Of a stretch of DNA of 14,645 nt, positions 1 through 6,197 are shown piece by piece. How positions within the stretch are numbered: the stretch's first letter is position 1; every line of letters begins with the position of its first letter. The position numbers were made by a program, and so were the translations under genes. The notes under the pieces were generated by a model. That model was not told the origin of the DNA. It worked only from the letters and a program-made list of their open reading frames with translations, and searched no databases. Source of the DNA: an uncultured Ruminococcus sp. (lineage in GTDB: Bacteria > Bacillota > Clostridia > Oscillospirales > Ruminococcaceae); assembly GCA_937894495.1 (NCBI GenBank), contig CALCRR010000397.1, forward strand, positions 1 to 14,645, given 5' to 3'.

Positions 1-300
1 CCTGAGTGACCTGATCGTCACCTCTTCAAGCTCAGTGCAGCCTGCAAAGGCATATGCGCCGATGTTCACATTCAGGTCGGTGACCGATGTCACACCTCTT
101 GATATTATCTCATTCGCCTTGCCGTCCGTTATCTCGGCAGATACTCCGCTAAGCCCCTCTATAGCCTCGGCAATGGTCTCACCGCCCTCACCGCCGTAGT
201 GCTCCGATATGGCAGTTATCGCCTCAGCTATGGTCTGCTTGTCCTGTGTGTCCTCTCCCAGCTTCTCCGAAAGCTCCTGTACTGCTTCAACTATCGTCAT
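1..300 (-). CDS. BspA-type leucine-rich-repeat protein, N-terminal part (cut by window edge)
   Basis: The first 100 residues of a protein that continues beyond the window. It starts at the ATG at 300-298, seven bases after a GGAGG inside the end of the holin gene. Residues 2-52 hold a repeated motif: TIVEAVQEL, TIAEAITAI and TIAEAIEGL, spaced about 20 residues apart and probably helical. From about residue 80 the text GAYAFAGCTELEEVTI is a classic BspA/LRR_5 leucine-rich-repeat unit. Such repeats occur in bacterial surface proteins and in some Clostridia phage late regions, where they may serve in adhesion. No signal peptide is seen at the start, which fits a virion or intracellular protein better than an exported host protein. 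Role unknown: tail-associated adhesin or host-modifying cargo are both possible. The leucine-rich-repeat call is fairly sure, the function is not. Confidence 0.7.
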   Translation of the reverse strand, partial: MTIVEAVQELSEKLGEDTQDKQTIAEAITAISEHYGGEGGETIAEAIEGLSGVSAEITDGKANEIISRGVTSVTDLNVNIGAYAFAGCTELEEVTIRSLR

Positions 301-302
301 AA

Positions 303-758
303 TTATTCCTCCGTTTCTGAATTTCCTTTTGTCTCAACTGCTATCTTCAGCTTGCCTACCACCGCCGTAAGGAATGACGGCATCGGTACACCTAATACTG
401 TCAGGTTTTCGAGTATCGAGATAAGCTCGTTGATAATGAGCCAGATAGTGACTATCAGCCCGAAGTAAAAGCTTATCTCAAAGCGTATGCCTATGCTCTT
501 GATACCGTAGCCTATGAGCCAGTCTACCACTCCTGCGGCACAGACCGTGAGAAAATATCCCACCTTTTTTAACAGCCCTCTCAGCCCCACCTTGCTCGAC
601 AGCTCTCCTGTGCTCCAGGCTTTAAGCATACCGCTTATGTAGTCGATGACCATGACCGCCAGCAGTACGAATACAGGCACTGCCAGTATGCGCATATACG
701 CCGATATGCCGCCGATGATGACCGCCGCAAGGGTCTTGAATATGTTATCCTTGGGCAT
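303..758 (-). CDS. Phage holin, phage_holin_4 (toxin secretion/phage lysis holin) family
   Basis: A 151-residue membrane protein that would form lesions in the host membrane at the end of infection so that the endolysin can reach the wall. Hydrophobic segments lie at about residues 8-20, 25-42, 66-84 and 95-113. The family signature is clear: VIDYISGMLKAW, then ELSSKVGLRGLLKKVG (about residues 52-67), then ELISILENLTVLGVPMP (about 111-127). The tail is charged and ends NSETEE. The frame is open up to an ATG at 788, but the ATG at 758 is preferred because GAGGAG sits seven bases before it and the earlier start would overlap the upstream gene by 26 bases. It follows the tail tip genes and precedes the leucine-rich-repeat gene. 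No endolysin is seen in the window. Confident family call. Confidence 0.93.
   Translation of the reverse strand: MPKDNIFKTLAAVIIGGISAYMRILAVPVFVLLAVMVIDYISGMLKAWSTGELSSKVGLRGLLKKVGYFLTVCAAGVVDWLIGYGIKSIGIRFEISFYFGLIVTIWLIINELISILENLTVLGVPMPSFLTAVVGKLKIAVETKGNSETEE
308..312 (-). promoter_or_regulatory. Ribosome binding site of the leucine-rich-repeat gene
   Basis: GGAGG on the minus strand, seven bases before the ATG at 300. It lies within the last codons of the holin gene, so the two genes are likely translated as a coupled pair. Confidence 0.7.
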
Positions 759-762
759 CTTA

Positions 763-1377
763 TCACTCCTCAAAGGCGAGAGAGACATCGCCGTAAATAT
801 AGAAGCTTTTTCCGTTCAGCAGTGCCTTGCCAAGTGCCGTCTGAGTCCTCATAAAGTTGATAAATACACCATCAAAGCTCTCATCACCAACGTTTGAATA
901 TGCAGGCACAAGCTGAGTGTTTGCAGGCGAGGTCTTGACAAAGCCCGATGTGCCCAGTGCCGTCGCCGCTGTCATGTTGTCAGAGAACATATACAAAGAG
1001 TTGCTCACGCCTGCAATAATGCCTGCGCTCTCGGTGCTCTGAGTGTCGGTGGTTTTCGATATGACCAGATAGGCTGAGCCCACCGCTGCCGAGGTAGCCG
1101 CAATGCCTACAAGCAGCACATTATCCGTCTCTGCAGTTGTAAAGGTCGTTGCATTGATGACCGCCGAAGCCGTGAGCTTGTATTCAAGACCGTCTGTGTG
1201 CATTGCTCGCTTATTCGAGCCCGATACCTCAAAATACACCTTGTCGCTCGCCCAGAGCTGTGTTACCTGAGATGTGTCCGTCTCATCGTATACGACCCTT
1301 TTCCACTCCCACATCGCGGCTAAAGTGTTCATCATGGCTGCCCATGTGGTGTTTGTGTAGTTTGTTACCCTTATCAT
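763..1377 (-). CDS. Unrecognised structural protein, probable tail tip or virion surface component
   Basis: A 204-residue protein that I cannot assign to a named family. Its start ATG overlaps the stop of the upstream repeat protein as ATGA, and its end carries the holin ribosome binding site. The composition is rich in Thr, Ser, Ala and Val with regular hydrophobic spacing, which suggests a beta-rich virion protein. The N-terminal part has a Trp-rich stretch (TWAAMMNTLAAMWEWKRV, about residues 11-28). The C-terminal half (SFDGVFINFMRTQTAL, then NGKSFYIYGDVSLAFEE) ends in alternating hydrophobic residues like a closing beta sheet. No signal peptide or membrane helix is evident. Its place between the baseplate genes and the holin is where many siphophages encode receptor-binding or tail-tip accessory proteins. 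That role is inferred from position only. Confidence 0.75.
   Translation of the reverse strand: MIRVTNYTNTTWAAMMNTLAAMWEWKRVVYDETDTSQVTQLWASDKVYFEVSGSNKRAMHTDGLEYKLTASAVINATTFTTAETDNVLLVGIAATSAAVGSAYLVISKTTDTQSTESAGIIAGVSNSLYMFSDNMTAATALGTSGFVKTSPANTQLVPAYSNVGDESFDGVFINFMRTQTALGKALLNGKSFYIYGDVSLAFEE
766..771 (-). promoter_or_regulatory. Ribosome binding site that fixes the holin start
   Basis: GAGGAG on the minus strand, in the last codons of the upstream gene and seven bases before the ATG at 758. The in-frame ATG at 788 has no comparable site, which favours the shorter holin. Confidence 0.75.
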
Positions 1378-1727
1378 TGTGTTGATACCTCCTCGCTAAT
1401 TCCGCTGACTGCCCTGCTGCTTCCGTCAAGCAGCGCCGTGACCTCGCCCGAGGTGTTGCTGCTGCCCTTGCCTATGTTTTTTGCAATGTTTATCACCCTG
1501 CCGTCCTCGGCTATCACCCTGCCCGATATGGGCGCATACTGCCCGATGTCCGCCGTCAGTCCCGTGTCCTCACCGCCGATGATATCGGCAATGTTCACAG
1601 TGCTGCCGTCCTCGGTGAGCATTCTGCCTGAGATAAAGCCGTAGCTTTCAATGTCAGCACTCTGTCCTGTGTCCTCACCCGATACCGCAAGGCTCTTCAC
1701 CCTGCCGTCCTCTGAGATCATTCTCAT
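1374..1727 (-). CDS. Small tandem-repeat protein of the tail tip region
   Basis: A 117-residue protein built largely of a 35-residue repeat. Residues 18-52 and 53-87 both begin EDTG, continue with SADI/TADI, a Tyr, ISGR, EDG and NIA, and end in IG. Residues 3-17 (MISEDGRVKSLAVSG) match the second half of the unit, giving about two and a half copies. The rest (88-117) is a Ser/Gly-rich tail with no repeat. The start ATG at 1727 follows AAAGGA by about ten bases, and a second ATG two codons in is also possible. The stop overlaps the next start as ATGA. EDG-containing repeats of this kind are familiar to me from Clostridia phage tail regions, but I know no established function. It may be a structural spacer or part of a fibre. 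Confidence 0.72.
   Translation of the reverse strand: MRMISEDGRVKSLAVSGEDTGQSADIESYGFISGRMLTEDGSTVNIADIIGGEDTGLTADIGQYAPISGRVIAEDGRVINIAKNIGKGSSNTSGEVTALLDGSSRAVSGISEEVSTQ
1460..1727 (-). repeat. Tandem repeat, 105-base (35-codon) period, about 2.5 copies
   Basis: The plus-strand string gtgtcctcacc occurs at 1564 and again at 1669, exactly 105 bases apart. The flanks also match in part (ccgtcctc, gagatcattct/gagcattct). The copies have diverged at DNA level but stay in frame, which suggests an old duplication kept by protein-level selection. A half copy lies at the 5' end of the gene. Confidence 0.7.
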
Positions 1728-1746
1728 CTGACCACTTCCTTTCCGA

Positions 1747-2331
1747 TCATGTCTGTATTACCTGTACTTCAAGAGCTCTCGCAAAGTTTCGCTCCCAGAA
1801 GTCAAGCCCTACCGAGTACATACCGCCCTCCGAGTCCAGGTTCGCATTCGCAAAATGTGACGAAGGCGATATGCCGCTTTGGTCCTCCACTATAATACCG
1901 TGTACCACAGACAGCGGTCTGTAGTAGTAACTGCCGCCGCTGCCCCCTCTGAGCTCAAAACGGTTGCCGTAGGTACCCATGAGCGAGGGTCTTCCCCCTG
2001 ACTGATAGTAGGTAACGCCGCCCTCATCATAGATCGTCAGGGTGTATAGCCTTGACTGCGAGTCGTAGTCTAAGCTCACAGGGGGCGAGGGCAGTACCGC
2101 CAGGTATTCATGCTCTTTAACGCTCTCATCGCTGCATACTATCCGTGCTGTGCCGCCCTCGTTTATGGGAGCATAAACGCTGTCATAGGGCGCTGAGGGT
2201 GTATGCTCGTCCTTTATCAGCCTGTAGTTATACCGCCTTATGTCAAGCTCTTCACGGTGACGGTAGATATGCTCCTTCCTCACCATGGACGAGAAATCAA
2301 GCTTTGCGCCCTTTATTATCCTATTCTCCAA
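1747..2331 (-). CDS. Unrecognised tail/baseplate protein
   Basis: A 194-residue protein without a recognised family. The best start is the TTG at 2331: GAGGTG lies seven bases upstream, whereas the first in-frame ATG (codon 16) has no such site. This start overlaps the end of the upstream gene by 11 bases, which suggests coupled translation. The first 45 residues are strongly charged and Arg/Tyr-rich (KEHIYRHREELDIRRYNYRL). The middle has a segment like a small beta domain (SLDYDSQSRLYTLTIYDEGG) and a Gly/Ser/Tyr-rich loop (LRGGSGGSYYYRP). The C-terminus reads SVGLDFWERNFARALEVQVIQT. No signal peptide or membrane segment is seen. Position next to hub and spike-like genes suggests a baseplate or adhesion-device subunit. 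This is inference from context. Confidence 0.72.
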   Translation of the reverse strand: MENRIIKGAKLDFSSMVRKEHIYRHREELDIRRYNYRLIKDEHTPSAPYDSVYAPINEGGTARIVCSDESVKEHEYLAVLPSPPVSLDYDSQSRLYTLTIYDEGGVTYYQSGGRPSLMGTYGNRFELRGGSGGSYYYRPLSVVHGIIVEDQSGISPSSHFANANLDSEGGMYSVGLDFWERNFARALEVQVIQT

Positions 2332-3352
2332 CAGGTATCACCTCGCTGCGTGTGGTCACTGCCAGGGCATAGTCACGCTCGGCAGCACTGGCAAAGGGCA
2401 CCACAAAGCTATCGCCCGATGATGATACCGCAGCTGTAAGAGCCTCACCGTCGGCACCGTAAATAGCCACAGTGTATGCCGCCAGTACAGCATAGCCGTA
2501 GGGGGTGCTCACTGTGATACCGTTTGCTGTGTAGCTTTGGTCTGCGCTTATGCTGCTTACCATAGGCACGAAGCCCATGCCGTGGATATATTGTCCCGAT
2601 GTGCCGTCCATGTCCTCCGTAACATTGAACTGCACCGTGTATACACCGCTCTGCACCTGCGAGTCCTTTTTACGATAGGTCCTCACAACATAAGCCTTGC
2701 GCTTGCAGTAGCTCTCCGACTGCGACACGGTGGAAAAGCTGACGCTCTGCATAAGTGTGTACAGCTCCCATTCGCACCCCATGGGGTGATCTTCATCAAG
2801 GCTTTGCCGGCTTATGTCAGTAAAAGTCACATTGGTGATAAGGTCCTCCACCGTTACATTTTCTTCTATGTATCTGGTGGTTAAAGCTGTGGTGGAGCCG
2901 TAGCTGTAATTTACCATTGCAGGCATACCCGATACTATTATCCTGTCCTCGGGGTGACCATAGACCGCTGTGGTCTTCTGATACACATCAACGTTTATTA
3001 TCTCCTGCTCTCTGAGCATAGAAGCTGCCTGTTCCTGAGTAAGGACAGCGGCATTTTCAATATACAAACTGCTGCCGCCCGTTCCTCCCAGAGGGTCGGG
3101 CTCACCGTTTCTTATGGCTATGTGTCCGTCAGACACAAGAGATGTGTAGTACACCCACACGCTGTCACCCTCACAAAGCCGCTCGCCTGTTTTGTTAAGC
3201 AGAGTGAACTCGCTGCCGTTTGAAAATCTTACCGCCGCCCTGAGATATCCCTCGCTTACAGATATCACCCTTGCAGGCTCTCTCCTTATGGGCTGTGAGC
3301 TTTTTATCTCCTCTCTTGCTATCCGTCTTATCAGTTCGTTAAGGTCGCTCAT
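2321..3352 (-). CDS. Tail tip / baseplate protein with possible OB-fold N-terminus
   Basis: A 343-residue protein starting at the ATG at 3352, one base after the stop of the upstream hub-like gene, with GGAGGTG just before it. The frame is open to 3394, but that upstream part is an artefact of overlap. A short charged helix (MSDLNELIRRIAREEI) is followed by about 60 residues resembling a small beta barrel of the kind found in phage spike or hub proteins: ARVISVSEGYLRAAVRF, then GDSVWVYYTSLVSDGHIAIRNG. After a Gly-rich linker (about 88-93) comes a segment with QEQAASMLREQEIINVDVYQ. The C-terminal half is Thr/Ser/Val-rich and beta-like (about residues 190-340). It probably caps or extends the tail hub, in the place where siphophages encode spike, fibre-anchor or receptor-binding proteins. 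The OB-fold idea is tentative. Confidence 0.75.
   Translation of the reverse strand: MSDLNELIRRIAREEIKSSQPIRREPARVISVSEGYLRAAVRFSNGSEFTLLNKTGERLCEGDSVWVYYTSLVSDGHIAIRNGEPDPLGGTGGSSLYIENAAVLTQEQAASMLREQEIINVDVYQKTTAVYGHPEDRIIVSGMPAMVNYSYGSTTALTTRYIEENVTVEDLITNVTFTDISRQSLDEDHPMGCEWELYTLMQSVSFSTVSQSESYCKRKAYVVRTYRKKDSQVQSGVYTVQFNVTEDMDGTSGQYIHGMGFVPMVSSISADQSYTANGITVSTPYGYAVLAAYTVAIYGADGEALTAAVSSSGDSFVVPFASAAERDYALAVTTRSEVIPVGE
2339..2344 (-). promoter_or_regulatory. Ribosome binding site supporting a TTG start
   Basis: GAGGTG on the minus strand, inside the 3' end of the upstream gene and seven bases before the TTG at 2331. It decides the non-ATG start of the 194-residue protein. Confidence 0.65.
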
Positions 3353-3353
3353 A

Positions 3354-4556
3354 TCACACCTCCAGCGTGTAGTTATCGGGCAGAAAAGCCACATTGCATG
3401 AGGTTATCTGCATCTGCCTTGACGTCAGATCATAGCTTATGCCTGTCACCAGCCTGTCCTCGCCTTTATAGCTTATGATATCCTCCACCTCGATGTGAGG
3501 TATCAGCCTGCAACAGAAGCTGTCGCTGACCGAGTTTGCCGTCTGCTGCATGAGCAGATACTCCGCATACTGCCTGCACTTTTCCTCGCCGCTGCCCCTT
3601 GTGGTATCTCCCATGGATATGTATACTATCGGCTCATCGGGATAGCGCTCGCCTGCGGTCTTTATGTTGAGAGGACTTTCGGCGCTGAGGTTTCTGGCGG
3701 TGTATGAGTACACCTCGCCCTCGGTGTTGTCGGTGCATACCGTAATAATATTTGAGCCGTCAAGAGCCGTGCTCCTTGCAGGACTGCCTATGATAAGGCT
3801 GTCATTCTCCTCGAACCGCCATGAATAGCCCTTGTGCATATACCAGCTGGGGATATTAAGGCTTGGCTTCCGCCTGAAAACCAGCCGTCCTGAGCGGTCA
3901 TAATAGCAGTCTGCTCCGTACATTTTTGCAAGGGTGGTTATTATCTCACCGTAAAACTGCCCTGCACTGAGGGCTATATCCGCATAGAGCTTTGTTTTAG
4001 AGAAATACGGGTCGATAAGCGGCATAACAGGGTCAAGGGGATATCCGTTTCCAATAGGACGCATAAGCACCTCTCTGATAAGGTCGGCAATATAGATATC
4101 CCCCTTTGAGATATCGGTGCTAAACTCGCTGACACATCTGCCAATGCCAAGCTCGCCGTTCAGCTGGGCGAATTTATCGGCAGCCGTTATGCTCAGCACA
4201 CCGTCGCTCTCATTGGCATTTGAGGTGATGAACACCCCCATAGGCTCCCAGTATATCCTGCCGTTTAAAGCTGTACCCACCAGTATGCGGAATTTTCTGT
4301 TATACCAAATGTCCGAATTTTTTGAGGGCGTATATCTATCGTCAACATTAAAAAGCGAAAGGCTTGCGCTGTTCCTTGCTCCGCTGCCGCTGTTAGAGGT
4401 TATCTGCACAGGGCTGTCCTCATTTATGTCGCCGCTTATCTCCCCCAGCACATTCTCCCAGTGGTCTAGGGACTGCAGGCGGTGGATATATACAGTCTCA
4501 TTGCTTTTTACCGCACTGATATATCCTGAGTCGTGTACGCCGTAAAGCTCTGTCAT
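3354..4556 (-). CDS. Tail hub-like protein (gp27/Tal N-terminal type)
   Basis: A 400-residue protein whose ATG overlaps the stop of the upstream gene as ATGA. Several features resemble the tail hub proteins of siphophages that form the ring below the distal tail protein. There is an early beta domain (about 20-135) containing GRIYWEPMGVFITSNANESDG and SITAADKFAQLNGELG. A mixed central region (about 155-230) follows with ADLIREVLMRP and RSGRLVFRR. A later domain (about 255-395) contains IITVCTDNTEG, a Ser-Pro motif (SAESPLNI), RCRQYAEYLL-like text at 327-336 and PHIEVEDIISY at 353-363. In hub proteins this last pattern (SP, helix, then H-E-V-D-I) is typical. No peptidase or lysozyme motif is seen, so it looks like a hub without the tail-lysin extension. 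The family call is by pattern and position. Confidence 0.78.
   Translation of the reverse strand: MTELYGVHDSGYISAVKSNETVYIHRLQSLDHWENVLGEISGDINEDSPVQITSNSGSGARNSASLSLFNVDDRYTPSKNSDIWYNRKFRILVGTALNGRIYWEPMGVFITSNANESDGVLSITAADKFAQLNGELGIGRCVSEFSTDISKGDIYIADLIREVLMRPIGNGYPLDPVMPLIDPYFSKTKLYADIALSAGQFYGEIITTLAKMYGADCYYDRSGRLVFRRKPSLNIPSWYMHKGYSWRFEENDSLIIGSPARSTALDGSNIITVCTDNTEGEVYSYTARNLSAESPLNIKTAGERYPDEPIVYISMGDTTRGSGEEKCRQYAEYLLMQQTANSVSDSFCCRLIPHIEVEDIISYKGEDRLVTGISYDLTSRQMQITSCNVAFLPDNYTLEV
3357..3363 (-). promoter_or_regulatory. Ribosome binding site that fixes the start at 3352
   Basis: GGAGGTG on the minus strand across the last codons of the hub-like gene (Leu-Glu-Val-stop). Its GGAGG core is six bases before the ATG at 3352, which excludes the open-frame start at 3394. 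Confidence 0.75.
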
Positions 4557-6196
4557 TCATACACCACCGCTCTTTCGATATCGTCTGTTTCTGTCCATTC
4601 ATAGCGTATCCTTGTAATGCCCAGCTCTGCCGCATCTGCGCCGTAGTTGCGTGAGGGGTTGCCTGTTATGGCTATTATCCTCACATCTCCCATATCCGTC
4701 TTCAGCAGATAAGCTCCGCCCTGGGTGATAAACTGAGTCCAGGCTGCTATATCGCCGCCGCTCTGGCTGTCATAGCTCTCTATGCTGCCAAGTATGGCTT
4801 CAAAGCTGCCGCTGTCGTAGTTACTCACACCGTTTATGAGCACAGGCTTTTTGCCGTTAGAAGAATGCAAGACAGCCCCTGTCACCGTTTCAAGAGCCGA
4901 TGAGGATATATCGCAGGAGAACAGATAGCTTTCGCCTATGGTATATCTTGTTCTGCCGTAGCAGCTGCCTGCCTCGGTGAGCCCGGCGATGAAGTATCTG
5001 CGCTCATAGCCCCTGACAGGCTGGGAGGCCGCATAATACTCTCTGCCCTCACGGTATGCCGATACTGTGTATGTATAGCTTTGGTTGGTGCCTGCGGTAA
5101 AGTCCCTGAGGGTGAAGCTTGCAGTTTCGGGCTCAAACCTGCCGATAAACACCGCCTTGCCGCCGTCGGTCCTTCTCCACACCGAATATGATCCGCCCAC
5201 AGCCGTGTCTGTCACTGTAAGCTTTATGCTTCTCATACCCTCCTCCCACACTGCACTGACGGTAAGCTCCTGACTAAGTGTGCCTGTTTCGCTTATGCTG
5301 TGGGCAATACTTTTAGCAAAGTCCTCCTGCGTCACAATAGTGCAGCTCACCTCTGCGGTTTCGCTGCAAAGACGAGGGAAGGTGTGGGTAAAGGTGTAGG
5401 TATACTGCCTGTCTGAGGTATCGCTGACGCTTTCAAGCTCCATGCAAAACTCTCTCATTGATACCTCTTGTGCCTGTGAGTAGCTGCCCGATATCTTCAG
5501 CCCCTCAGCCGTTATCTCATGGGTGAGGGTGACGGCAGGGTCTGAGCGGCACATGAAGTAAAAGGGGTCGCACTCCAGATAGTTTGACACCAGCTGATAA
5601 AGCGCCCCTGCGCTTGTTGCTCCCAGATGGCTGCCGCCCGGTACGGATACGCTTGTAAGATTGCATTCGCCTGTATCGCTGTCATAGCTCTCTATGAGTG
5701 CAAAGGCAGCACCCACCTTTAAAAGGCAGCCGCCTATGAGCCTTGCGCCGTATCTTACAGGGTCCTTGATAACGGTTATATCCTTGTCGATATACGCTTT
5801 CAAAGCCGTGCCTGCTGACTGTATACGCCCTGCGCCCAGGTAGACATCATACTTGCCGTCCCCTGTGTTGAGGGGGTTCTCGGCGCTTTCGGGGTAGTTC
5901 TGGTAAACTGTTATCACCCCTGTGTAGTCGTGACCAAGTGTAAAGGGAGAGGGTCCGTCCTCGGCATGGTAAAGCTCGCCGTACCATGTCTCGCCGTTAT
6001 GGACAGCGATCATCTCTCCTTCTCTCGGATAGAACTGCTGCCATTTCTGAGAATTGAAAGTATCGGTATAGTCGATAGTTACCCACGACAGGCTGTCGCC
6101 GTTCATGGTAAAGCTCAGTGTGGGGTTTTGTGTAACAGCGTCTAACGCCTTGCCGTCGATGTTCACATTTGTTACTGTTCTTAGTGAGCTTTTCAT
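4553..6196 (-). CDS. Large protein in the distal tail (Dit) position, with probable FnIII-like insert
   Basis: A 547-residue protein directly after the tape measure gene. Its ATG at 6196 is one base past the tape measure stop, and GGAGG overlaps that stop. This is the usual place of the distal tail protein that joins tail tube to hub. The N-terminal part (about 1-100) is beta-rich with FNSQKWQQFYPREGEMIAV and a WYGELYH turn. Residues about 305-395 read like a fibronectin III-type domain: LTVSAVWEEGMRSIKLTVTD, then FTLRDFTAGTNQSYTYTVSA. The C-terminal part (about 448-545) has KKPVLINGVSNYDSGSFEAI, AYLLKTDMGDVRIIAITG and RIRYEWTETDD, a pattern I know from Bacillota phage tail-tip proteins. Canonical Dit proteins are usually nearer 200-300 residues, so this is long. 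Exact family uncertain. Confidence 0.72.
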   Translation of the reverse strand: MKSSLRTVTNVNIDGKALDAVTQNPTLSFTMNGDSLSWVTIDYTDTFNSQKWQQFYPREGEMIAVHNGETWYGELYHAEDGPSPFTLGHDYTGVITVYQNYPESAENPLNTGDGKYDVYLGAGRIQSAGTALKAYIDKDITVIKDPVRYGARLIGGCLLKVGAAFALIESYDSDTGECNLTSVSVPGGSHLGATSAGALYQLVSNYLECDPFYFMCRSDPAVTLTHEITAEGLKISGSYSQAQEVSMREFCMELESVSDTSDRQYTYTFTHTFPRLCSETAEVSCTIVTQEDFAKSIAHSISETGTLSQELTVSAVWEEGMRSIKLTVTDTAVGGSYSVWRRTDGGKAVFIGRFEPETASFTLRDFTAGTNQSYTYTVSAYREGREYYAASQPVRGYERRYFIAGLTEAGSCYGRTRYTIGESYLFSCDISSSALETVTGAVLHSSNGKKPVLINGVSNYDSGSFEAILGSIESYDSQSGGDIAAWTQFITQGGAYLLKTDMGDVRIIAITGNPSRNYGADAAELGITRIRYEWTETDDIERAVVYE

Positions 6197-6197
6197 T

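Noticed and set aside
759..788. Upstream holin start at 788
   Set aside because: It would overlap the preceding gene by 26 bases and lacks a ribosome binding site; GAGGAG precedes the ATG at 758.
763..2331. Possible diversity-generating retroelement target
   Set aside because: No C-type lectin ending, no paired near-identical template and variable repeats, and no reverse transcriptase in the window.
3353..3394. Upstream extension of the 343-residue protein to an ATG at 3394
   Set aside because: The added residues (MWLFCPITTRWRCD) come from the end of the hub gene in another frame, and a GGAGGTG site selects the ATG at 3352.
4936..5136. Small minus-strand frame of 66 codons inside the Dit-position gene
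   Set aside because: It overlaps a strongly coding frame on the same strand and has no motif or own ribosome binding site worth noting.
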